Shown here in pieces: positions 1-8,801 of a stretch of 64,000 nucleotides of DNA. The stretch is from Gammaproteobacteria bacterium (lineage in GTDB: Bacteria > Pseudomonadota > Gammaproteobacteria > Pseudomonadales > Azotimanducaceae). A program made the position numbers and the translations under genes. Positions within the stretch are counted from its first letter, which is position 1. The number at the start of each line of letters is the position of its first letter. The stretch covers positions 1-64,000 of the forward strand of contig JAFIFJ010000098.1 of the NCBI GenBank assembly GCA_020832085.1. The letters run 5' to 3'. The notes beneath the pieces were generated by a model, which was not told the DNA's origin, did not search any database, and saw only the letters and a program-made list of their open reading frames with translations.

Positions 1-146
1 CCCCGGGGGGGCGCCCCGCCCCCCCGCGTGGAAACTCCGCACACCCCTGGCGGCCGGCCTTTGCGGGCGGGCCTCTTTCTTTTTTGGGCCCGGTGCCGGG
101 CCGCGCTGCGCTCCAGCCAGAAAAAAACATGCATGACTGGATTGAC

Positions 147-160
147 TTGACATTTGTCAA
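147..160. promoter_or_regulatory. Inverted repeat overlapping a -35-like box, possible operator
   Basis: TTGACA and TGTCAA form a perfect 6-bp inverted repeat with a 2-bp spacer, about 97 bp upstream of the TonB receptor start. The left arm is identical to a sigma-70 -35 box, so a repressor bound here could block the promoter; no convincing -10 follows at 17 bp. The rest of positions 1-256 is GC-rich and holds no gene I can support. Regulator and function are inferred. Confidence 0.35.
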
Positions 161-256
161 GGCCTAGTTTTCGTCCAGGGGCAATTCTGAAGATAGAAGC
201 AGTCAGCTCACTTAGAAACCTCAACGCCCCTTTGACCCATTTGGGGAGGACGGAAA

Positions 257-2656
257 ATGAAAGCACTTCTATCCGGCCGGGTGGCGGTAGCCGCCTTGGC
301 GTCGGTTACGTTCGCACAGTCGGCTGTGGTCCACGCCCAGCAGCAGTCAAGAGTCATCGAAGAGATCGTCGTCACCGCCCGCCAGCAGCAGGAAACCCTG
401 CAGGACGTACCGGTGACCGTATCCGTGCTCGGCCAGGAAGACCTCGAGCGCTACAACATCCAGACCCTCACCGACGCTGCTGACCTGATTCCGAACTTCC
501 AGGTCTTCCACGGTGGCTCCGGGAACGGCTCCAATATCATTCTGCGCGGCATCGGCTCGAGCTCCATCAGCGCAGCTTTCGACCAGTCCGTGGCCATCAA
601 CGTCGACGGCGTGGTGGTGAACATCGGTCGCTTCATTCACAACGCCTACATGGACATGGCACAGATCGAAGTCCTGAAGGGGCCTCAGAGCCTGTACTTC
701 GGCAAGTCTGCCACTGCTGGCGTGCTGTCCGTTTCCACAGCGAATCCGGGCGACGAGTTCGAGTTTTCGCTGATGGGCGGCTATGAATTCGAACACAATC
801 AGACCTACACGGAGGCCGTCATTTCCGGGCCACTGAGCGATAACTTTGGCGCCCGCCTTGCCGTGGGCTACAAGGCCGGCGACAAGCTCTACAAGAACGA
901 ATGGCCGGGAGTGGCCAACCGCTACCGCGGCGACGAGGCCTGGAACGCGCGACTGACGCTGCAATGGGACCCTCGTGACGACTTTTCTGCCAACCTCAAA
1001 TATGCCTTTTCGCGCTATGAGAATGACGGCGCCAACGGCAATTCCGAGATGATCTGTCCGGAAGGTACGGTACAGCCCACGGCCGTTCCTGCGGGTGGTT
1101 TCGCCCTCCTCATCCTTCCGGGCATGGAGGACTGCCGTATCAATGGCAACACCTTCATCAATGACTTGCTGCCGGGGCTGCGTTCAGGATTGCCCTATGG
1201 CGGCGACGACGGCGTGCCATTCCTGGAGCAGGACACCCACTTCCTGTCCCTGCAGCTGGATTGGGAGATCAATCCAAACTTCAATCTGGCTTCGGTCACC
1301 GGCTATGTGGATCTCGACCACATCGAACTGGATATCTACGGCTACAACGTCGGCGCCTTCGGCGGGCTGCACCGCAACATCTACGAGAGCATCTCCCAGG
1401 AGTTCCGCCTCGCCAGCAGCTTTGATGGTCCGTTCAACTTCATGCTCGGAGCCTACTACCAGGACGTGGAGCAGGTGTTCGAGGCGTATCAGTACGCCTT
1501 CAACGTGGGCCTCCTGCCCTTCATCGGCGGCGGGCCGGACCCGGTCACCGGTAACGAGTACGATTACAACAAGAATCACTATCTCGACACCGAGGTCTAC
1601 TCAGCCTTTTTCGCTGGCTACTACGACCTCACGGACCGCATCGAACTGACCGCGGGCGTGCGCTACACGAGGGAGAAAAAGGATGGCTTCATCGAGATCC
1701 CTTACCTGCATCAGGCGGCCATCAACGTCTTTGGCTTCGGAGCACCGGCGCTGGTAGAGGGCCTGAAGTTCAGCGACAAAAACTGGTCACCGGAAGTCGC
1801 GGTCAACTGGCGGGCCACCGATGATGTCAGCTTCTTTGTCGCCTACAAGGAGGGCTTCAAGTCCGGCGGTGTGGACAACAGCGCCCTGCCCACGAACACC
1901 CTGGACCCGAACCAGAATCCCGACTTCCCGGACTTCCTGATCTATGACTCCGAGGAGGCGTCGGGCTTCGAGGTCGGCATGAAGGGTCGTTTCCTCGAAG
2001 GCAGCATGCGTCTGAATGCCACAGCCTTCACCTATGAGTACAAAGACCTGCAGGTGCAGCTCTTCGATTCCATCAACGTCCAGTTCGAAACCTTCAACGC
2101 ATCCAAGCTCGGCACCCGTGGCATCGAGGCAGACCTGCTCTGGCTGACCCCTATCGACGGTCTGTCCTTGCGCAGTTCAGCCGCCTTTACCCGAACGAAG
2201 TACGAAGACGACTTCATCAACGCTGTCGGTCAGAACCTCAAGGGCCAGCGAGGCCCGTTGAGCGCGAAGTTCGCAGGCAATCTGGGTATCACCTACGATT
2301 GGGATGTGGGCGGTGGCTGGCGCAGCAACCTGTCCCTGGACGCCCGCTACAACGATGGTTACCCCCTCGGTGCAAGCCTCAATCCCTTCTTCCAGAGCAG
2401 CTTCTGGCAGGCCGATGCGGCATTGAACCTGTACAGCGCCGATGAGCGCTACTCGTTGGCCCTCATCGCCCGCAACCTCACTGACAAGATCTACAAGATG
2501 GGGGCAGGCACCCGGCCCGGCAACTGTCCCATGGCAGATCCAACAAACCCGCTCCCGAACATGCGCTGTCAGGCCCTGCCGCCGAACCAGCAGGACCACT
2601 CCACCATCACTTCGCTCGGTCGCCAGCTCACTCTGCAGTTCCGGGTGCGCTTCTGA
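257..2656 (+). CDS. TonB-dependent outer-membrane receptor
   Basis: A 799-residue outer-membrane receptor for TonB-driven uptake. The first ~27 residues are a Sec signal peptide ending AHA. A TonB-box-like stretch (EEIVVTA, ~35-41) and a plug domain (~45-170, with a PQSLYFGKSATAGVL-type signature) follow, then a long 22-strand-type barrel ending in an aromatic residue (FRVRF), the usual Bam recognition end. The ATG is preceded by a GGGGAGGA ribosome-binding site. No siderophore, cobalamin or sugar genes adjoin it, so the substrate is unknown. It is transcribed alone and ends at a hairpin terminator. Confidence 0.93.
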   Translation: MKALLSGRVAVAALASVTFAQSAVVHAQQQSRVIEEIVVTARQQQETLQDVPVTVSVLGQEDLERYNIQTLTDAADLIPNFQVFHGGSGNGSNIILRGIGSSSISAAFDQSVAINVDGVVVNIGRFIHNAYMDMAQIEVLKGPQSLYFGKSATAGVLSVSTANPGDEFEFSLMGGYEFEHNQTYTEAVISGPLSDNFGARLAVGYKAGDKLYKNEWPGVANRYRGDEAWNARLTLQWDPRDDFSANLKYAFSRYENDGANGNSEMICPEGTVQPTAVPAGGFALLILPGMEDCRINGNTFINDLLPGLRSGLPYGGDDGVPFLEQDTHFLSLQLDWEINPNFNLASVTGYVDLDHIELDIYGYNVGAFGGLHRNIYESISQEFRLASSFDGPFNFMLGAYYQDVEQVFEAYQYAFNVGLLPFIGGGPDPVTGNEYDYNKNHYLDTEVYSAFFAGYYDLTDRIELTAGVRYTREKKDGFIEIPYLHQAAINVFGFGAPALVEGLKFSDKNWSPEVAVNWRATDDVSFFVAYKEGFKSGGVDNSALPTNTLDPNQNPDFPDFLIYDSEEASGFEVGMKGRFLEGSMRLNATAFTYEYKDLQVQLFDSINVQFETFNASKLGTRGIEADLLWLTPIDGLSLRSSAAFTRTKYEDDFINAVGQNLKGQRGPLSAKFAGNLGITYDWDVGGGWRSNLSLDARYNDGYPLGASLNPFFQSSFWQADAALNLYSADERYSLALIARNLTDKIYKMGAGTRPGNCPMADPTNPLPNMRCQALPPNQQDHSTITSLGRQLTLQFRVRF

Positions 2657-2660
2657 CCTC

Positions 2661-2690
2661 CCTGGCGGGGGCTTCGCTCTCCCCGCCAGG
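2661..2690 (+). terminator. Hairpin terminator after the TonB receptor
   Basis: CCTGGCGGGG and CCCCGCCAGG form a perfect 10-bp inverted repeat around a 10-nt loop, starting 5 bp after the receptor stop. There is no T-run, so it may act as a bidirectional or weak terminator between this gene and the convergent VOC gene. Confidence 0.55.
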
Positions 2691-2705
2691 TCACTCACGG
2701 ACGGT

Positions 2706-3242
2706 TCAACCTTGGTCCCCGCGCTCATGCAGCCACGCTGCATGACGCGGGGCCCGCTTCGTCCGACTCCACTCCTCCACCATGGCCGGCGCCACGTCGC
2801 GCAGGCGCTCCAAGTCTTCCGCACTGCCTTTGTTCACCGCCAGTTCCAGCCGATGACCGTTGGGGTCGAAGAAGTAGATCGAATCGAAGATGCCATGGTC
2901 CACGGGCCCGAGCACATCAATTCCGGCTGCTTCCAGGCGTCGGCGAATGGCCTCCTGCTCGGCCACCGAATCCACCTCGAAGGCAATATGCTGCACCCAC
3001 TCCGGCGTGTTCGGATCCCGGCCCATGGGCGGTGAGTTGGGCAGTTCGAAGAAGGCCAGGACGTTGCCCATCCCCGCATCGAGAAAAACGTGCATGTAGG
3101 GGTCAGGCTCTCCCGTGGACGGTACCTTGTCCTCGGCAATGGCCAGTTTGAAGTCCATGCCGAGAAGATCCTGGTAGAACGCCACGGTCTCGGCCGTGTC
3201 ATTGCAGCGGTAGGCCACATGGTGGATGCGCTTGATACTCAT
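2706..3242 (-). CDS. VOC superfamily (glyoxalase/dioxygenase fold) protein
   Basis: A 178-residue single-module vicinal-oxygen-chelate protein. It starts [11 protein letters not shown] (first metal-type His). VQHIAFEV and the closing [13 protein letters not shown] segment carry the other typical His/Glu metal ligands. It overlaps the stop of the 4-hydroxyphenylpyruvate dioxygenase gene by 4 bp (ATGA) and is cotranscribed with it, so a role in tyrosine/homogentisate catabolism is likely. Exact substrate unknown. The ~40-residue C-terminal tail after the VOC fold (Arg/Glu-rich) is an extension without a recognised domain. Confidence 0.85.
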   Translation of the reverse strand: MSIKRIHHVAYRCNDTAETVAFYQDLLGMDFKLAIAEDKVPSTGEPDPYMHVFLDAGMGNVLAFFELPNSPPMGRDPNTPEWVQHIAFEVDSVAEQEAIRRRLEAAGIDVLGPVDHGIFDSIYFFDPNGHRLELAVNKGSAEDLERLRDVAPAMVEEWSRTKRAPRHAAWLHERGDQG

Positions 3243-4315
3243 GAGCTGGTCTCCAGTGCACCGCGCCGCAGCTGGTCGCGCTCCATGGATTCGAACAGGG
3301 CCTGGAAGTTGCCCTCACCAAAGCCCTCGTCACCCTTGCGCTGAATCAGCTCGAAAAAGATCGGGCCGATCAGCGGCTCGGAGAAGATCTGCAGCAGCAA
3401 CTGCGCCCTGCCATCCTCGGTGCTGCCGTCCACCAGAATGCCGCGCTGTCGCAGCTCATCCACAGGCTGCCCGTGGCCAGGCAGGCGCTCCTCCAGCATT
3501 TCATAGTAGGTCTCAGGCGGCGGTTCCAGAAAGGACAGACCCCGTGCCGCCAACGCATCCCAAGTGCTGATCAGGTCATCGCAGGCAAAGGCGATGTGCT
3601 GAATGCCCTCGCCGTTGTACTGCATCAGGAACTCCTCGATCTGACCATTGCCGCCCGCCTCTTCGTTCAGCGGAATGCGGATCCGGTCATCCGGTGCGGA
3701 CATGGCCTTGGACGTGAGGCCGGTTTCCTGACCGCGAATGTCGAAGTGACGGATCTCGCGGAAGTTGAACAGGCGCTCGTAGAACGTCGCCCAGTGCTCC
3801 ATTCGCCCACGGTAGACGTTGTGGGTGAGGTGATCGATCAACTTCAGGCCGCAGCCGGCCGGGCGACGATCCACACCGGGCAGGAATTCGAAGTCGATGT
3901 CGTAGATGCTGCTCCCATCCCGGTAGCGGTCGATGAGGTACAGCGGTGCACCGCCGATGCCTTTGATCGCCGGCAGGCGCAGTTCCATGGGCCCCACGGG
4001 AATGTCCAGCGGCTGGGCGCCGAGTTCCAAGGCCCGCCGATAGGCGTGATGAGCGTCCTTCACCCGGAAGGCCATACCGCAGGCCGAGGGGCCATGCTCC
4101 TCGGCGTAGTAGTCGGCCAGACTCTTGGGCTCGTAGTTGACGATGAAATTGACGTCGTTCTGCCGCCACAAGGTCACGTCCTTGGAGCGATGCCGCGCCA
4201 CCTGCTCGAATCCGAGAACCTCGAACACCGGTTCGAGCACACCTGCATCCGGGGCCGAGAACTCCACGAACTCGAAGCCGTCGAGTCCCATGGGATTGTC
4301 GTCTGATGTCACCAT
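3239..4315 (-). CDS. hppD: 4-hydroxyphenylpyruvate dioxygenase
   Basis: Converts 4-hydroxyphenylpyruvate to homogentisate in tyrosine catabolism (Fe(II) enzyme). The 358-residue length fits the bacterial family. The predicted iron ligands lie where expected: His in DHLTHNV (~162), His in GIQHIAF (~240) and Glu in FFELIQRKG (~322). The C-terminal [18 protein letters not shown] signature is diagnostic. The ATG has GGAGG upstream. It is divergent from an Lrp/AsnC regulator and leads a two-gene operon with a VOC protein. The 153-bp divergent gap presumably carries both promoters. Confidence 0.95.
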   Translation of the reverse strand: MVTSDDNPMGLDGFEFVEFSAPDAGVLEPVFEVLGFEQVARHRSKDVTLWRQNDVNFIVNYEPKSLADYYAEEHGPSACGMAFRVKDAHHAYRRALELGAQPLDIPVGPMELRLPAIKGIGGAPLYLIDRYRDGSSIYDIDFEFLPGVDRRPAGCGLKLIDHLTHNVYRGRMEHWATFYERLFNFREIRHFDIRGQETGLTSKAMSAPDDRIRIPLNEEAGGNGQIEEFLMQYNGEGIQHIAFACDDLISTWDALAARGLSFLEPPPETYYEMLEERLPGHGQPVDELRQRGILVDGSTEDGRAQLLLQIFSEPLIGPIFFELIQRKGDEGFGEGNFQALFESMERDQLRRGALETSS

Positions 4316-4468
4316 TTCCGGCCTCCACTGAGATGCTGGCAGGCTTCGATGCTACCGTTCCTGGCCCGCAAGAACCTGCCTACCTTTGCGGTTCAGGGCG
4401 CGATTGAGCAAGATTCATTCTGTTCTGAGTGATTTTCGAAGGCTTTCTTCCCCGCCAGGAGGTATGGC

Positions 4469-4924
4469 ATGGATCTCGACACCACCGAACGGCAGATCCT
4501 TCGCCTGCTGCAGCACGATGGCCGTCTGTCCAACGTGGCGCTGTCCGAGCAGGTGGGGCTGTCGGAATCCCCCTGCTTCCGCCGGGTGAAGCGCCTCGAG
4601 GAAACCGGCCTCATCGAGGGCTACGCCGCCGTGGTCAACCAGCAACGGCAGGGCCTCACGGTGACCGCCTTCGTCCAGGTCTCCCTTGAACGCCAGCCGG
4701 ACACCACCGCCGAGTTCATCCAGCAGGTCGCCGGTGAGGAACATATCGTCGAATGCCACGCCACCAGCGGCGCTCACGACTACCTGATGAAAGTGGTGGC
4801 CCGGGACGTGGCCCACTTCTCCGAGCTGTGCATGGAACGGATTCTGCGCTTCCCGGGTGTCCGCCACGTGGAGTCCAGCTTCAGCCTCAAGGCCATCAAG
4901 GACAGCCGCGTGCTACCGGTGTGA
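4469..4924 (+). CDS. Lrp/AsnC family transcriptional regulator
   Basis: A 151-residue feast/famine regulator. The N-terminal helix-turn-helix (~1-60) begins LDTTERQILRLLQHDGRLSN and includes SEQVGLSESPCFRRVKRLEETGLI. The RAM/AsnC ligand-binding domain (~65-145) includes GAHDYLMKVVARD. It reads divergently from hppD and converges, with 12 bp of overlap, on the phenylalanine hydroxylase gene. By analogy with Lrp-type regulators beside aromatic catabolic genes it probably senses an aromatic amino acid and controls both neighbours (inference). AGGAGG precedes the ATG. Confidence 0.93.
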   Translation: MDLDTTERQILRLLQHDGRLSNVALSEQVGLSESPCFRRVKRLEETGLIEGYAAVVNQQRQGLTVTAFVQVSLERQPDTTAEFIQQVAGEEHIVECHATSGAHDYLMKVVARDVAHFSELCMERILRFPGVRHVESSFSLKAIKDSRVLPV

Positions 4925-6142
4925 AGCCGCGCCCGACGCCCGGCGCACGGCCCGATCCACCCAGATGGACTCCGTTGCCGGCTGATAGCGCGCATAGAAC
5001 GGCCGCGCCAGGGTCCGACAGTAGCGCTGCATGCGTGCCTTGGCGTCCTGCAGGGAGTCGGCAACGAAATAGACCGGCTGATACTCGGTGATGGGAAAGT
5101 CCTGTTCCGCCGCGGCCGTGGGATCCCAGGGGCGCAGTTCCGCCTCTGCGCCGGTACAGGCGTAGGCCAGTTCACCGTAGCTCGACAGCAGACCGGCGCC
5201 GTAGGCCTTCAGGTTTCCCTGCTCCCGGACCAGACCGAACTCCACCGAGAACCAGTAGCAGCGCGCCAGCTGTTCGATCTCCCCATCGCTGGCACCGAGA
5301 CTGGCCAGGCCGATCTCCTGGGACAGCTCCGCAAAGGCGGCGTCGGCAAACATGGGCGCGTGGCCGATGAGTTCGTGGCAGACGTCCGGTTCCGGCGTAT
5401 ACAGCGGCGCCGAGTGGTGACGGACGTACTGGGTGGAGAAGAACACGCGGAACGCCAGCCCATTGAGAAAGTCCCTCGGCGCCAGCAGCCCAGCCACGGG
5501 ACGCAGGCGGAAGCCGGTGCGGGACTGCAGGAAGGCGCTGACGTCCGCCGCCTGGGGAATGTTATCGGCATCGAAGTCGCAGGCACGGGCCATGTGCGCG
5601 AAGGCTTCGAGATAGGCCGCGCAGGCATGCTGCTGCTGCAGCGCGGCCAGCTTGCGATAGACGACGCCCCAGGTCTCGATCTCCTGCTCCGTGTAGTCCA
5701 CGCGCACAATGGGCGCACCGTGGCGGTGACTGCGCGCCAGGGCATCGATCATGGCCCGGCGCTCCCGGTACTCGGGATCCTTGAAGCCCGGATGGTCCGC
5801 CTGCAGATCGGCTCCGGCATCCAGGGTGTGACTGGCGCTGCGATCGAGTTCCGCCACCTGACGGGGGAACCAGGGCACTTTGCGCTCGTCGAGCACGAGC
5901 AGCGCCTCAGATGCGCAGGCCAGCGCCTCGATCACGGCTTCGATGGCCGGCTCGCCCCGCTGCCCTTCGCAGTCCACGTAGAAGTCGAAGCGTCCGTCCC
6001 GGGCCGGACGGGACTCGATATGGGTGAGGTTCACGCCGGCTGCGGAGAAGTGATGCAGCGCCTGCTCCAATGCCCCGGGCTGATCCTCGAGTTCGATCAG
6101 CAGGGATATCCGGCGTTCACCGCTGGCGTTCCCGCTGTGCAT
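4913..6142 (-). CDS. phhA: Phenylalanine 4-hydroxylase-type aromatic amino acid hydroxylase with N-terminal ACT domain
   Basis: Pterin-dependent non-heme iron hydroxylase, predicted to turn phenylalanine into tyrosine and feed the adjacent HppD. From the ATG at 6142 it is 409 residues; an earlier start would add an unconserved tail. Residues ~10-85 form an ACT domain (ISLLIELEDQPGALEQAL, then INLTHIESRP-like). The catalytic domain holds the facial triad: HELIGH and the Glu of FSVEFGL. YTPEPDVCHELIGHAP is diagnostic. Most bacterial enzymes are ~260-300 residues and lack ACT, so this resembles animal enzymes. Tyrosine or tryptophan hydroxylase specificity cannot be excluded. Confidence 0.9.
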   Translation of the reverse strand: MHSGNASGERRISLLIELEDQPGALEQALHHFSAAGVNLTHIESRPARDGRFDFYVDCEGQRGEPAIEAVIEALACASEALLVLDERKVPWFPRQVAELDRSASHTLDAGADLQADHPGFKDPEYRERRAMIDALARSHRHGAPIVRVDYTEQEIETWGVVYRKLAALQQQHACAAYLEAFAHMARACDFDADNIPQAADVSAFLQSRTGFRLRPVAGLLAPRDFLNGLAFRVFFSTQYVRHHSAPLYTPEPDVCHELIGHAPMFADAAFAELSQEIGLASLGASDGEIEQLARCYWFSVEFGLVREQGNLKAYGAGLLSSYGELAYACTGAEAELRPWDPTAAAEQDFPITEYQPVYFVADSLQDAKARMQRYCRTLARPFYARYQPATESIWVDRAVRRASGAASHR

Positions 6143-6279
6143 ACTTGCGGCCTCCTGCGGCCAGCATTCGCGCCCATCATAACGCGGAGCCTGCCGGAGT
6201 CGTGGGCAGGCTTCCGGCGCGTATGCGCGTGACCCGCCTCGGAATTGCTGCGCTGCGCCGCGAAGCACCAGCTAGAAGT

Positions 6280-6346
6280 TGGAGGCTGGCGTCGGAGTCG
6301 GACCGGGCCTCGCAGGCTGGTCCGCATACGGCGGCGTACACGGAGT
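6280..6346 (-). pseudogene. Decayed tRNA-Cys copy
   Basis: Two blocks match the intact tRNA-Cys just upstream in transcription order. Positions 6280-6306 match its 3' acceptor, CCA and T-arm with 3 mismatches in 27. Positions 6332-6346 match its variable/anticodon-stem region at 15 of 15. They are separated by ~25 bp of unrelated sequence, and no closing 5' acceptor strand can be found. I read this as the remnant of a tandem tRNA duplication. Confidence 0.55.
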
Positions 6347-6397
6347 GGACGCCGACTCGACAAGGAAGAGGGACGCCACGAAGTACGAGAGTGAGAT

Positions 6398-6471
6398 TGG
6401 AGGCTGGGGTCGGAATCGAACCGGCGTACACGGAGTTGCAATCCGCTGCATGACCACTCTGCCACCCAGCC
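6398..6471 (-). tRNA. tRNA-Cys (anticodon GCA)
   Basis: 74 nt with encoded CCA. The acceptor strands GGCTGGG and CCCAGCC pair fully. The discriminator is U, as expected for cysteine. The anticodon loop is TTGCAAC on a CGGA/TCCG stem, and the T-loop is GGTTCGATTCC. It lies downstream of pgsA on the same strand, the arrangement seen in many gammaproteobacteria. Confidence 0.95.
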
Positions 6472-6648
6472 TGGGTGAGGCGCGCATGATACCGATTTGC
6501 GCGCCGCTTGCCAGTCTATCTGGCCTGGCTAACTGACCGCTGTGTTACCTACACTCCCCGTCCTGTTACCCACATTGCTACCCCGGCAACCTCCAGCCTT
6601 GCATCGCTGGCGTCGTGCCAGCCAGCCAGCACCGGCCCGAGGAATCCC

Positions 6649-7218
6649 TCAGGACGCCGCATCCAGATACGCCTCTTTCAGCGTCGGCCAGGCCGCCCGC
6701 AGGTAGGCCACCATGGACCAGAGGGTCAGCGCCGTCGCCACATAAAGCAGCCCGTAGCCCACCCACACCAGTGTCAGACTGAAATCCACCGGATGGGCAA
6801 GCAGCACCAGGATCGCCACCATCTGCACCGCAGTCTTGGCCTTGCCGACCCAGCTGACCGCCACCAGCCCCTTGCGCTGCATGTCCGCCATCCATTCGCG
6901 CAGGGCCGAGATGGCCACCTCGCGGCCGACGATGACCACCGCCGCGATGGACATCCAGACATTGGCGTGGGCGCCCACCAGCATCACCAGGGCACTGACC
7001 ACGATGAGCTTGTCCGCAACCGGATCGAGAAAGGCCCCGAACTGGGACATCTGCTGCCAGCGCCGCGCCAGATAGCCATCCAGCCAGTCGGTGATGCTGG
7101 CCAGGGCAAAGATGCCTGCCCCGAGCAGGTAGCTCCACTTCCAGGGCAGCAGGAAGGTCATGATGAGGACCGGCACCAGAGCGATTCGCACCAGGGTCAG
7201 CAGATTGGGGAGATTCAT
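6649..7218 (-). CDS. pgsA: CDP-diacylglycerol-glycerol-3-phosphate 3-phosphatidyltransferase
   Basis: Makes phosphatidylglycerophosphate, the committed step to phosphatidylglycerol and cardiolipin, in the inner membrane. 189 residues from the ATG at 7218. MNLPNLLTLVRI is the canonical PgsA start; a GTG six codons earlier is possible but less likely. The CDP-alcohol phosphotransferase signature D-G-x2-A-R-x8-G-x3-D-x3-D is complete (DWLDGYLARR ... GAFLDPVADK). Several hydrophobic helices follow. tRNA-Cys lies downstream on the same strand. Confidence 0.95.
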   Translation of the reverse strand: MNLPNLLTLVRIALVPVLIMTFLLPWKWSYLLGAGIFALASITDWLDGYLARRWQQMSQFGAFLDPVADKLIVVSALVMLVGAHANVWMSIAAVVIVGREVAISALREWMADMQRKGLVAVSWVGKAKTAVQMVAILVLLAHPVDFSLTLVWVGYGLLYVATALTLWSMVAYLRAAWPTLKEAYLDAAS

Positions 7219-7307
7219 GGAACGAACCCGTGGCACAAGGACCCTGCATTGTAGCGACGACCTGCCGGGTCACAACCCGCCATCGATCAGATCGTACGGA
7301 TTGCGGA

Positions 7308-8120
7308 TCAATTCACGCGATCGCGCATTGCCACCAGTCCGTCCAGCCAGCGCAGGTAGTCCTCCGCATCATCGTAGCGGGTGGACGCGATGGTCCGTTC
7401 GGCGCCGAGCTCCCGGTAGTCCGCCAACGTCCGGGCACCGGCATCCACATCCCGCCCGACACGCCCAAGCAGGGTCAGGCTCGGCTCGGGCCGGCCGGCC
7501 TTGGCGGCCATGTCGACCAGGGCCCGCTTCGCGGCCGCAAGCTCTTCTAAGGGCGCCGGCATGGGCAGCCAGGCATCGCCATAGGCAATCACCCGCGCCA
7601 GGGCGTGGGGACCACTGCCGCCAACGAGAATCGGGGGCCGCGCCGGCCGTGGCCGGAACAGAAAGGCCTGGCCATTGGCCTCCATGACGTCATCGGCAAA
7701 GCACTGGTGGAGGAAGGCCAGGGTCGCGTCGGTCCGGCGACCCCGTTCATGGCGTGGAATACCCAGGGCCTTGAACTCGGGAGCCATCCAGCCGACGCCC
7801 ACCCCAAGCAGCAGCCGCTCCCCGGAGAGTTCCTGCAGGGTGGCCACCGCCTTAGCCGTCGCCAGGGGCGGTCGATAGGGCAGGATCAGCACGCTGGTTC
7901 CAAGGCGGATCCGGCTGGTGGCACCGGCCAGCCAGGCCAGGGTCGTCAGGGGATCCAGATAGCGGCCATTGGAGCCCTCGGCGTCGTCCGGGGGAATGGC
8001 GATGTGATCCACCACCCAGGCCGACTCGAAGCCCCGTTCCTCGGCAGCCCGGGCACAGCGCAGCAGCGTCTGCCGGTCGGACTGATCCCCCATATTGCGA
8101 AGCGTGACGCCGATTTCCAT
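7308..8120 (-). CDS. LLM-class flavin-dependent oxidoreductase (predicted F420 type)
   Basis: A 270-residue luciferase-like monooxygenase fold. It starts IGVTLRNMGDQSD and has the family landmarks ESAWVVDHIAIP, RIRLGTSVLILPYRPP and LLGVGVGWMAPEF, then PPILVGGSGPHALARV. The pattern fits the probable-F420 TIGR03619-like group, although the flavin could be FMN. It stands alone and divergent from the 8196 gene. Substrate unknown. Confidence 0.88.
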   Translation of the reverse strand: MEIGVTLRNMGDQSDRQTLLRCARAAEERGFESAWVVDHIAIPPDDAEGSNGRYLDPLTTLAWLAGATSRIRLGTSVLILPYRPPLATAKAVATLQELSGERLLLGVGVGWMAPEFKALGIPRHERGRRTDATLAFLHQCFADDVMEANGQAFLFRPRPARPPILVGGSGPHALARVIAYGDAWLPMPAPLEELAAAKRALVDMAAKAGRPEPSLTLLGRVGRDVDAGARTLADYRELGAERTIASTRYDDAEDYLRWLDGLVAMRDRVN

Positions 8121-8195
8121 GCTGCAACCTCATCGGACATGAACGAGCCCGCAGGCTAAACTCGCGCCTGCCCAACCGCCAGCGTTCGGAGTCTC

Positions 8196-8801
8196 ATGCG
8201 CCAGGCCACGATCTTTCTGCTCGCCTTCTGCGGCGGCTTCACCATCATGTCGGTGGAACTGCTCGGCGGGCGCATCCTGTCACCCTGGTTCGGCTCCAGC
8301 GTCCATGTCTGGGGCAGCATCATCACGGTCTTCATGCTGGCCCTGTCCTTCGGTTACCTGCTCGGAGGCCGTCTGTCGCTGATCTCACCAAGCCTGAGCC
8401 GCTTTGGCCTGCTGTTCTTCGCCGGCGCGATCCTCATCGGCCCCCTGCTGCTGTTCGGCGATGACATGATGGCCTGGGTCTTCACCCGCATCGAGGATCC
8501 GCGCTACGGGTCCCTGCTGGCCTCGGTGCTGATGTTCGGTCTGCCGACGGTCCTGCTCGGCATGATCTCGCCCTACTCCGTGCGCCTGCTGATCAGCGAC
8601 ACCCATCACGCCGGCGAGGTGGCGGGCCGGCTGTACTTCGTCTCCACCCTGGGCAGCGCCATCGGTACCCTTGGCACATCGTTCTACTTCGTCCTCTGGT
8701 TCGCGGTGGACACCATTCTCATCGCGCTCACGACCCTGCTGCTGATCTGCGGCGTCATGGCCCTGGCCGTGGACCGCTGGCATGGAGCCTCCACGTCATG
8801 A
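8196..8801 (+). CDS. Membrane domain of a split spermidine-synthase-like system
   Basis: A 201-residue integral membrane protein with about six hydrophobic helices. It starts ATIFLLAFCGGFTIMSVELLGGRILSPWFGSS, the signature seen at the N terminus of fused MFS/spermidine synthase-like proteins. In fused homologues this part precedes the methyltransferase-fold domain. Here that domain is the next gene, overlapping by 4 bp (ATGA). The two products probably work together. Transport role and substrate are unproven. Confidence 0.8.
   Translation: MRQATIFLLAFCGGFTIMSVELLGGRILSPWFGSSVHVWGSIITVFMLALSFGYLLGGRLSLISPSLSRFGLLFFAGAILIGPLLLFGDDMMAWVFTRIEDPRYGSLLASVLMFGLPTVLLGMISPYSVRLLISDTHHAGEVAGRLYFVSTLGSAIGTLGTSFYFVLWFAVDTILIALTTLLLICGVMALAVDRWHGASTS

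Noticed and set aside
6280-6396. Second functional tRNA
   Set aside because: The 5' acceptor strand and a proper D-arm are missing and the T-arm has mutated invariant bases.
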